From an uncultured Clostridia bacterium (lineage in GTDB: Bacteria; Bacillota; Clostridia; Oscillospirales; Oscillospiraceae): 16,382 nt of DNA. The notes beneath the pieces are model-generated. The model saw only the letters and a list, made by a program, of their open reading frames with translations. It had not been told where the DNA came from and searched no databases. The position numbers were made by a program, and so were the translations under genes. Location: NCBI GenBank assembly GCA_946619065.1, contig CAMOLY010000009.1:1-16382 (forward strand). The letters are read 5' to 3'. Within the stretch, counting starts at the first letter, position 1, and each line of letters starts with the position of its first letter. Positions 7,464-13,267 of the stretch are shown piece by piece.

Positions 7464-7916
7464 TCAGACAATCAGAAGCAGGCCCTGCACAATGGCAAAG
7501 GTCAGGTAGGTGACGATCAGAACGGCGGGGATCGTGATGTGAATGCCCTGCTTGATCGTGGTGAAGGCGATCAGGCCCGGCGTAATCACGCCGATACCGC
7601 GGAAAGCCAGCGTGGCAAACGGGAGGGCGGGCACAAAGAAATCCGCCAGCAGCTTGAATACCAGAGCCACAAGAATGCAGGCCACGAACTTCCGCTTGCC
7701 AAAGAGGAGCATGAAGCGCGGCAGGACAAACTCCACGATCAGATAAGTCAGCAGCGCGATCAGCAGCACGATGCCAATCGAAAGCAGATCATCGCAGATC
7801 ATGGACAGATAGCCCGCGACGATGACGCCGCCGGACGAGACGCCGATCAACTCCTCAACGGCCAGGCTCAGAAGCAGGCCAACCAATAAGGCCAGATAAA
7901 ATTCAGTGATCGTCAT
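7464..7916 (-). CDS. pgsC: PgsC/CapC, membrane subunit of poly-gamma-glutamate synthase
   Basis: 150 residues, almost exactly the length of Bacillus PgsC. It is strongly hydrophobic, with about four to five membrane segments. The segment GIGVITPGLIAFTTIKQG near residues 105-122 matches the conserved PgsC region. The protein forms the membrane synthase complex with PgsB. Its ATG overlaps the pgsB stop codon (ATGA), and its ribosome site GGAGG lies inside the pgsB end with a 10-nt spacer, so translation is probably coupled. No small pgsE/capE-like gene is seen next to it. Confidence 0.94.
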   Translation of the reverse strand: MTITEFYLALLVGLLLSLAVEELIGVSSGGVIVAGYLSMICDDLLSIGIVLLIALLTYLIVEFVLPRFMLLFGKRKFVACILVALVFKLLADFFVPALPFATLAFRGIGVITPGLIAFTTIKQGIHITIPAVLIVTYLTFAIVQGLLLIV

Positions 7917-9235
7917 TTGGATGCATCCTCCAAAGCGAAATCTTTCTCGGTTTTGTCAGCCGGGGAAGCAGCGCTTCCCGCCTCGGCGGACGGAGAGAGA
8001 CTTCTGGTAAAATCTCCCCAGGTAGCGGGGGTATTCCCCAGCAGGCTTCTGGGGTTCAGGGCACGGATGGATTCCAGGAATTCCTCGCCGATGCCGTGGA
8101 TATTGCCGATACAAAATAAGACGTGTCCGTCAAGCATCGGGAGCAGCTCCGGCAGGATCGAGCGGACAGAACGCTCCGAGAGATTATGATAGGTGGTCAC
8201 GTTCGGCAGCTTGCCGCGGCGGTAGGCGTGCTCGATGGGCTCCGCCTTCTCGCCGATGACGACCAAATGGATCGGTCCCATCTGGGGCAGGCAGTCGCGA
8301 GCAAACTGTCCGCTGCGGTCCACCCGGTCGGGGCGGCAGTTCATCACGACAACCGGATCGGTCATCGGCAGGCCGGTGTCGGCAATGCAGTCCCAGATCT
8401 CCAGCGTCGAGGCCGGCTCGTTGGCCGCAAAGGCGTTGACCAGCCAGGTCTCCAGATTCTTGTTCTGGATCGGCTCAATGCGTAGGGCGCCGGGGTCAGG
8501 ATTGGCCTTGAGCATGCCGCGGAAGGCAATCTCGTCGTCAATGCCCAGTGCACGGGAGACCGATAGGGCCATGACGCAGTTGTTCTCGAAGATCTTGTAG
8601 GAGAACTGATCCAGATAACCGTCCGGGAGGATGCCAGGCTCGGCGACGATCAGCTTTGACCGGCGGTCCCTGGCAATCGCCCGGAAGAAATCGGTGTAGG
8701 GGCAGTCCGGCACCACCGCGACGCCGTGATACGGGATCGTGTCGCCGAAGGCCCAGGCCAGCTGGTCCAGCGTCGGACCCATCTCGTCGAGATGGTCCTC
8801 CAGGACGTTGACGATCACCACGATATTGCCCTTAAGAATGTCGTGCTGAAAGACCTTCTGGTAGTCGGGCCGGACAGCCATGCACTCGCAGACCAGGGCG
8901 TCGGCGCCGGCCTTGGCAGCCTTGTTGACCACGCGGATCTGCTCGCCGATGGAGACGCCGCGGGGCTTGCGCTTGATCTCCTCTTCCTCCTCGCTGTCCC
9001 AGCGCATCATGCGGGCTGCGGTGCCTGTCGTCTTGCCGACGACCTTATAGCCCGCTTCCTTTAGAATTGCGGTGATCAGCCGGGTGATCGTGGACTTGCC
9101 GCGGATGCCGTTGACGTTGACGCGGATCTTCAGCTGTTTGAGATTCCGTTCGTTCCGCCGCTTTTCCAGAATCAGCAGCACCGCGGCAGCGCCGCAGCCA
9201 ATGGCGATAATCAGATAAAAAACCCAGGATTGCAT
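7913..9235 (-). CDS. pgsB: PgsB/CapB, ATP-dependent poly-gamma-glutamate synthase (ligase)
   Basis: 440 residues. An N-terminal membrane segment (about 4-23) is followed by a Mur-ligase-like ATPase domain with the P-loop GIRGKST at 43-49. Downstream family phrases include VGKTTGTAARM, RPRGVSIGEQ in the form KPRGVSIGEQ, ECMAVRPDYQ and VNVLEDHLDEMGPT, typical of PgsB/CapB. The enzyme activates the gamma-carboxyl of glutamate by phosphorylation and adds glutamate to the chain at the membrane. Bacillus PgsB is about 393 residues; the extra 45 or so here form a polar, Ala/Ser/Asp-rich tail after NTPATWGDFT. Two ATGs are possible. The one at 9235 has GAGGG six nt upstream, while for the one at 9241 the same site abuts the codon, so I prefer 9235. 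First gene after the extended -10 promoter. Confidence 0.95.
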   Translation of the reverse strand: MQSWVFYLIIAIGCGAAAVLLILEKRRNERNLKQLKIRVNVNGIRGKSTITRLITAILKEAGYKVVGKTTGTAARMMRWDSEEEEEIKRKPRGVSIGEQIRVVNKAAKAGADALVCECMAVRPDYQKVFQHDILKGNIVVIVNVLEDHLDEMGPTLDQLAWAFGDTIPYHGVAVVPDCPYTDFFRAIARDRRSKLIVAEPGILPDGYLDQFSYKIFENNCVMALSVSRALGIDDEIAFRGMLKANPDPGALRIEPIQNKNLETWLVNAFAANEPASTLEIWDCIADTGLPMTDPVVVMNCRPDRVDRSGQFARDCLPQMGPIHLVVIGEKAEPIEHAYRRGKLPNVTTYHNLSERSVRSILPELLPMLDGHVLFCIGNIHGIGEEFLESIRALNPRSLLGNTPATWGDFTRSLSPSAEAGSAASPADKTEKDFALEDASK

Positions 9236-9319
9236 TCTCATCCCTCAATTCAAACCAGGACGCGCCCGGTCTGCATGCTGAAAACTTTCAATTCAGTCTA
9301 TCCTGAATGAAACGGAGAA

Positions 9320-9348
9320 ATTATATCACACAGAAATAAAAAAGTCTA
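9320..9348 (-). promoter_or_regulatory. Promoter of the pgsBCA-ggt operon
   Basis: On the minus strand -35 TAGACT (9343-9348), a 17-bp spacer, and -10 TATAAT (9320-9325) preceded by TGA, giving an extended -10 (TGnTATAAT). The expected transcription start is near 9313, leaving a leader of about 78 nt before the start at 9235. I see no clear operator palindrome in the leader. It lies partly inside the weak terminator-like hairpin at 9338-9360. Confidence 0.8.
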
Positions 9349-9360
9349 CAGAAACTTTTT
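9338..9360 (-). terminator. Weak terminator-like hairpin after the lipoprotein gene
   Basis: On the minus strand AAAAAGTTT pairs with AGACTTTTT around a CTGT loop, with one G-U pair, followed by further T. The stem is A/T-rich, so efficiency is doubtful. It starts 12 nt past the lipoprotein stop and overlaps the -35 box of the pgs promoter, so termination and initiation share the same bases. Confidence 0.4.
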
Positions 9361-9372
9361 GATTTCAATCGT

Positions 9373-10548
9373 TTACCCCTGATTTTGCGGTATTTCGTTT
9401 TCGGAGGCAGTCTCTTCCGTACCGCTCTCCTCTTCCGGCGGCTGCTCGACACAGGCTGGACAGGCGGCGCGCTCCCACGTATACGCGGACATTTCGGCAT
9501 CCGTACGGAATGTCAACGGTCCGTCGGACAGAGCGTCGGCGTGCAGATCCACGTGGCGGAAGCCGTCGGCAGTTGAGACGATGTTCCAGTACCAGGTCTT
9601 CCCTTCCCGTGTCCCCTCCACCATGGTCGCAGCAACACCCGTCTTTTCGCACAGCAGGCGGACAACGGAGGCCGCGGTCCGACTGCTGCCGATCCCGCCG
9701 CAGAGCAGGCTGTAAACCGAGGCGGTCTCATCCTCCCGGTAGGAAAAGCGGGTCGTCAGATAGGTGAACAGAAGCCGCAGCTTCTGCTGATCGGTCCGGC
9801 CGTAGTCGATGTAGTGGAAGGCGGAATCCAGCACGGCCTCGGCCTCAGTGCGCATCCCCCGGAGGGTCTCCCGGTCCTCAGGGTAGACGAAGTGGACCTC
9901 CACCACGCGCACGAGTCCCGAATCCGGATAGACGGAGACGCTGATCTGCGGCTCGATGATCACCTCATCCGGATGATAGAGGATGTACTGCCGGAGCTGG
10001 GCGGCGAAGTTTCCGTCGGAATAGCCCGAGACCTGCAGCGTAATCGAGCTTGCCTGCCTGCGCAGGGCACCCAGCATTCGGCTGAGCGCCTCCTCGCTGC
10101 CTCGGACCGGCTGGATCTCCCGGATCTCGCCGGCCGAACGGCGATAGACCGCGTTCACGGAAACCATCCAACCGCCGTCCATACCCATGCGCTCGCAGCT
10201 GATATAGTCGGTTGCGTAGGCGGAGACAGGATCCTCCTCGGTCAGATAACGGATAAGCTTTTTCAGATCGTCCTCCAGATTGCCGCTGTAGCTGCGGACA
10301 AAGACCTCTCCGTGCTCCACGCCGTCGGAGACAAAGGAGCGCATGACCGAGCGAAGCTCGTAGTAATTCGAGGCGGTCAGCATCGGCGGATCGGCGGTCT
10401 CGGTCGGCGCGGCAGTCGTCTCCCGAAACGCAAACGGGGCGTTGTGCTCCTTAACCGAAAGCGACTCGTCCGGATACAGCCGCCCGCAGCCCGCAAGAAG
10501 CACGGCGCAGAGATGCACAAACAAAATGAAAAGAATCCAGCGTTTCAT
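9373..10548 (-). CDS. Lipoprotein with a transglutaminase-like fold lacking the catalytic Cys and His
   Basis: 391 residues. A signal peptide ends in a textbook lipobox LLAGC (Cys21), then a Pro/Thr-rich linker. The central region (about 60-240) matches no family I recognise. Residues about 255-340 look like a transglutaminase core: QKLRLLFTYLTTRFSY, then CGGIGSSRTAASVVRLLC, then GKTWYWNIV and FRHVDLH. In active members the first block carries the nucleophilic Cys (GxCxGYA) and the second a His (HAWNIV); here they read Ser288/Ser289 and Trp319, while the Asp (334) remains. It is probably a non-enzymatic domain or a divergent family. The C-terminus is acidic and Glu-rich. The start at 10548 is chosen because GGAGG lies 5 nt upstream and the lipoprotein signal begins there; the longer frame to 10632 runs into repeat DNA. 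Confidence 0.72.
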   Translation of the reverse strand: MKRWILFILFVHLCAVLLAGCGRLYPDESLSVKEHNAPFAFRETTAAPTETADPPMLTASNYYELRSVMRSFVSDGVEHGEVFVRSYSGNLEDDLKKLIRYLTEEDPVSAYATDYISCERMGMDGGWMVSVNAVYRRSAGEIREIQPVRGSEEALSRMLGALRRQASSITLQVSGYSDGNFAAQLRQYILYHPDEVIIEPQISVSVYPDSGLVRVVEVHFVYPEDRETLRGMRTEAEAVLDSAFHYIDYGRTDQQKLRLLFTYLTTRFSYREDETASVYSLLCGGIGSSRTAASVVRLLCEKTGVAATMVEGTREGKTWYWNIVSTADGFRHVDLHADALSDGPLTFRTDAEMSAYTWERAACPACVEQPPEEESGTEETASENEIPQNQG

Positions 10549-10562
10549 AGACGCCTCCATGT

Positions 10563-10588
10563 TTCGGGATTCGGGATTCGGGATTCGG
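10563..10588. repeat. Short tandem repeat, 7-bp unit TTCGGGA
   Basis: Three full copies of TTCGGGA (10563-10583) plus a partial fourth. They lie just upstream of the ribosome site of the lipoprotein gene. The 7-bp unit could change in number by slippage and alter the untranslated leader, but no evidence of variation can be seen in one sequence. Confidence 0.8.
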
Positions 10589-10611
10589 AGACGGGGCTGC
10601 GAGTCACCAGT
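10586..10611 (-). repeat. Tail segment of the composite intergenic repeat, copy 2
   Basis: The minus strand reads ACTGGTGACTCGC, a short variable part, then CCGTCTCCG. Nearly the same 26-27 bp occurs at 13055-13081, with a 1-bp length difference, and more weakly at 2321-2348. In both 10.6 kb and 13.1 kb copies it lies between the twin hairpin and the start of the next gene. Confidence 0.65.
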
Positions 10612-10645
10612 CATCAGGGAACCGAAGGGCAATTTCGCAGCCCTC

Positions 10646-10745
10646 CGTTGTGGCCCATGACTACACGGGCCACGGAGCGAAGCGCACGTTGCTTTAAGTC
10701 CGGATATTACGGGAGTTGTGGCCGCTGTGGTCAGCGGCCATAAAC
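10646..10745. repeat. Twin-hairpin (REPIN-like) intergenic repeat, copy 2
   Basis: The left hairpin GTGGCCCATG-ACTA-CACGGGCCAC (10650-10673) pairs at 9 of 10 positions. The right hairpin TGGCCGCTG-TGGT-CAGCGGCCA (10719-10740) is perfect over 9 bp. The linker has GCGAAGCGCACGTT as in copy 1. The outer tetranucleotide is GTTG on the left and degraded on the right, so this copy looks older. It fills most of the gap between parC and the lipoprotein gene and may fold in the transcript as an attenuator or stabiliser. Confidence 0.72.
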
Positions 10746-10767
10746 CCCGCCCCCTAACACCAGATGC

Positions 10768-13011
10768 CTAAAGCTCCATCGCAGTCTGCTGCTCCTTCCG
10801 GTCCTCGTCCTTTAAAAGGGCGCCGGCGGCCGGGATGGTGCGGGTGCGGTAGCGGCTGAAATTCTGAATCCCGGAATCCTCTGCCAGCCGCGCCCCGTGC
10901 AGCAGGTCCTTTTTCTTCAGTGTCAGAACAGCCACGCCCTGAGTCGTCCGGCTAACCTTGGGGCTGAGCTGAGCGGTGGAGAAGATCAGCGCCCGACCCT
11001 CGGTGGAGTACAGCGCGATCTGTGCGTCCTCCCGCAGTAGGAAGATTGCCTTAAGCGGCTGCTTGTCGCAGTAGGCGCCGGTCAGTTTCTTGCGATTGGA
11101 CTTGGTCTCGTAGGCAGACAGGTCCACCTTCGCACACTTGCCGTCCTCGTAGACGAAGAGCAGAAACCCCTTATAATCCCCGGGCAGGAAGACGCCCACG
11201 ACGGTCTCGCCCTCGTCCATGCCCAGCTTCTGGGGCAGATAGTCACCTAGCGCCGAGGCTTTTCCGTCCGGGAACGCCTCGCAGCGGGTCTTGTAGACCT
11301 GGCAGCGGTTCGTAAACACCAAAAGCCCCGCCCGGTTCGTCGTCTCGCAGCGCATAGCGAGGACGTCTCCCTCCTTGAATTTCTGCTCACCGGACATGCG
11401 CAGGCTCTGGGGGGTGATCTTCTTGAAATATCCCTCGCGGGAGACGAAGACAGTCACCGGATAATCCGGCGCGGCCTCCGGCTCCTCGTCAACGAAGTCC
11501 TCGCACTCATAGACGATGCCGGTCAAACGATCCTTGCCGTAGGCCTTCTCCACGGCCTCCAGCTCTTTGACAATGATCGAGCGGACTCGTGCCGTGCTGG
11601 AGAGGATTTTTTCCAGATCGGCGATCTCTTTTTTCAGCGCGTCGGTCTCGGCCGTCCGTTTGAGGATGTATTCCTTGTTGATGTTGCGCAGCTTGATCTC
11701 GGCAACGAAGTTGGCCTGCACCTCGTCGATGCCAAAGCCGATCATCAGGTTCGGAATGACCTCAGCGTCGGATTCGGTGTTCCGGATGATGGCGATTGCC
11801 TTGTCGATGTCCAGCAGGATCTTCTCCAGGCCCTGCAGCAGATGGAGCTTTTCCCGCTTCTTCTGGAGTTGGAAATAGGTTCTGCGGCGGACACTCTCGG
11901 TCCGCCAGGCGGTCCACTCCTCCAGTATCCCGCGCACGCCAAGCACACGGGGCATGCCGGCAATCAGGACATTGAAGTTGCAGGCAAAGCTGTCGCACAG
12001 CGGGGTGCAGCGAAAGAGCTTCTGCATCAGCTTGTCGGGGTCGGTGCCGCGCTTGAGATCCATCGCAATTTTCAGGCCGGAAAGGTCGGTCTCGTCACGG
12101 ATGTCGTTGAGTTCCTTAATCTTGCCGGTCTTGGAAAGCTCCACAACCTTTTCAATAATTGCCTCGGCGGTCGTGGTGTAGGGGATCTCGTAGACCTCGA
12201 TCAGATTCCCCTCCTTCACATAGCGCCACCTGGCGCGGATCCGGAAGGAGCCGCGGCCGGTCTCATAGATCCGGGCCATCTCAGCCGGATCGTAAAGGAT
12301 CTCGCCGCCGGTGGGGAAATCCGGTGCCGGAAGGGTCTCAAAGAGGTCGCAGTCCGGATCCCGAATGCAGCGGATTGCCGTCCGACAGACCTCGGCCAGG
12401 TTGAAGCCGCAGATGTTGGACGCCATACCCACCGCAATACCAGTGTTGTTCGAGACCAGGATGTTCGGGAAGGTCGTGGGCAGCAGGGTCGGCTCTGGCA
12501 TTGTGCCGTCGTAGTTGTCCACCATGTCCACGGTGTCGGAGTCGATGTCCCGGAAGAGCTCTGCGCAGATCGGCTCCAGCTTCGCCTCGGTATAGCGGGG
12601 AGCAGCATAGGCCATGTCGCGGGAGTAGACCTTGCCGAAGTTGCCCTTGGAGTCAACGAAGGGGTGCAGCAGGGCCCCGTTGCCGCGGGAGAGACGGACC
12701 ATCGTGTCATAGATCGCCTGGTCGCCGTGGGGGTTGAGCTTCATCGTGGCGCCGACGATGTTGGCGGACTTCGATCGCCCGCCCTTGAGCAGGCCCATCG
12801 TATACATCATATAAAGAAGCTTGCGGTGGGAGGGCTTGAAGCCGTCGATCTCCGGGATCGCCCGGGAGACAATGACCGACATGGCGTAGGGCATGTAGTT
12901 GAGCTCCAGCGTGTCGCAGATCGCCTGCTCCTCCACCGACCCGCGCAGCCCCATCACGCCGGGATCCGCTGCGCCGTGCTGAACTTCCGGTTCTTTTTTC
13001 TTTCGAGCCAT
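10768..13011 (-). CDS. parC: Type IIA DNA topoisomerase subunit A (ParC/GyrA-like)
   Basis: 747 residues. This subunit cuts and rejoins DNA in the topoisomerase tetramer. The breakage-reunion domain shows AIPEIDGFKPSHRKLLYMMY near 51-70, SANIVGATMKLNPHGDQAIY at 82-101 (the quinolone-pocket region) and the catalytic Tyr140 in AAPRYTEAKL. A coiled-coil region rich in Lys and Glu lies near 430-510, and beta-pinwheel-like blades follow, from roughly 520 to the C-terminus. Clostridia often carry such a divergent A/B pair besides gyrAB, and I call it topoisomerase IV on that ground; GyrA cannot be excluded. The start at 13011 is set by GAGGAAAG; the longer open frame to 13170 translates repeat DNA and is not expected to be coding. 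It follows parE after 256 bp. Confidence 0.87.
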   Translation of the reverse strand: MARKKKEPEVQHGAADPGVMGLRGSVEEQAICDTLELNYMPYAMSVIVSRAIPEIDGFKPSHRKLLYMMYTMGLLKGGRSKSANIVGATMKLNPHGDQAIYDTMVRLSRGNGALLHPFVDSKGNFGKVYSRDMAYAAPRYTEAKLEPICAELFRDIDSDTVDMVDNYDGTMPEPTLLPTTFPNILVSNNTGIAVGMASNICGFNLAEVCRTAIRCIRDPDCDLFETLPAPDFPTGGEILYDPAEMARIYETGRGSFRIRARWRYVKEGNLIEVYEIPYTTTAEAIIEKVVELSKTGKIKELNDIRDETDLSGLKIAMDLKRGTDPDKLMQKLFRCTPLCDSFACNFNVLIAGMPRVLGVRGILEEWTAWRTESVRRRTYFQLQKKREKLHLLQGLEKILLDIDKAIAIIRNTESDAEVIPNLMIGFGIDEVQANFVAEIKLRNINKEYILKRTAETDALKKEIADLEKILSSTARVRSIIVKELEAVEKAYGKDRLTGIVYECEDFVDEEPEAAPDYPVTVFVSREGYFKKITPQSLRMSGEQKFKEGDVLAMRCETTNRAGLLVFTNRCQVYKTRCEAFPDGKASALGDYLPQKLGMDEGETVVGVFLPGDYKGFLLFVYEDGKCAKVDLSAYETKSNRKKLTGAYCDKQPLKAIFLLREDAQIALYSTEGRALIFSTAQLSPKVSRTTQGVAVLTLKKKDLLHGARLAEDSGIQNFSRYRTRTIPAAGALLKDEDRKEQQTAMEL

Positions 13012-13054
13012 TGGCTTTCCTCTTTTCTGTTTTAGGCATTCGGCAATCGCCAAT

Positions 13055-13081
13055 CGGAGACGGGAGTTTCGAGTCACCAGT
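13055..13081 (-). repeat. Tail segment of the composite intergenic repeat, copy 3
   Basis: The minus strand reads ACTGGTGACTCG, a variable part, then CCGTCTCCG, followed by GATTGGCGATTGCC toward parC. It closely matches 10586-10611. It lies 43 bp upstream of the parC start. Confidence 0.65.
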
Positions 13082-13105
13082 GTACAGTCTCTTGTCACCA
13101 GCAGT

Positions 13106-13231
13106 ACGTAACAGAAAAAAACATTTTCCGTAGTAATCGATCCCCTGATCGGCCACAGCGCGAAACGCATCCATGCGGTGGTTATGGCCGCTGTGGTCAG
13201 CGGCCACTACGGGAAGGTTTTGCTGTTACGT
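13106..13231. repeat. Twin-hairpin (REPIN-like) intergenic repeat, copy 3, with outer inverted repeat
   Basis: The core spans 13129-13211. The right hairpin TGGCCGCTG-TGGT-CAGCGGCCA (13185-13206) is perfect and identical to that of copy 2, bordered by CTACGG, the complement of CCGTAG. On the left CCGTAGT is kept, but the hairpin is replaced by CGATC-CCCT-GATCG with a shorter linker. Outside the core, ACGTAACAG (13106-13114) and CTGTTACGT (13223-13231) form a further 9-bp perfect inverted repeat. Located between parE and parC, so it would be in the untranslated part of a parE-parC transcript. Confidence 0.7.
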
Positions 13232-13235
13232 TCCA

Positions 13236-13267
13236 CTGGTCCCTAATCCCCAGTCCCTGGTCCCTAA
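13236..13267. repeat. Pair of 11-bp direct repeats CTGGTCCCTAA
   Basis: CTGGTCCCTAA occurs at 13236-13246 and again at 13257-13267, ending right at the parE stop codon. Similar TGGTCCC/CCAGGGG strings lie in the 2.3 kb repeat region, so this is probably part of the composite repeat. Confidence 0.6.

Noticed and set aside
6161..7513. 450-codon plus-strand open frame
   Set aside because: Antisense to pgsA, whose motifs are clear; no ribosome site, no recognisable domain, and high-GC codon bias explains the open antisense frame.
10549..10632. N-terminal extension of the lipoprotein by 28 codons
   Set aside because: It covers the TTCGGGA tandem repeat and would bury the signal peptide; GGAGG marks the start at 10548.
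11842..13035. 397-codon plus-strand open frame
   Set aside because: Antisense shadow of parC; composition rich in Ala, Gly, Val and His with no family resemblance.
13012..13170. N-terminal extension of parC by 53 codons
   Set aside because: It translates the intergenic repeat; the ATG at 13011 has a proper GAGGAAAG site and gives the normal family N-terminus.
2029..13267. CRISPR array from the repeated segments
   Set aside because: The copies are kilobases apart, inverted-paired and diverged; no regular short repeat-spacer pattern and no cas gene.
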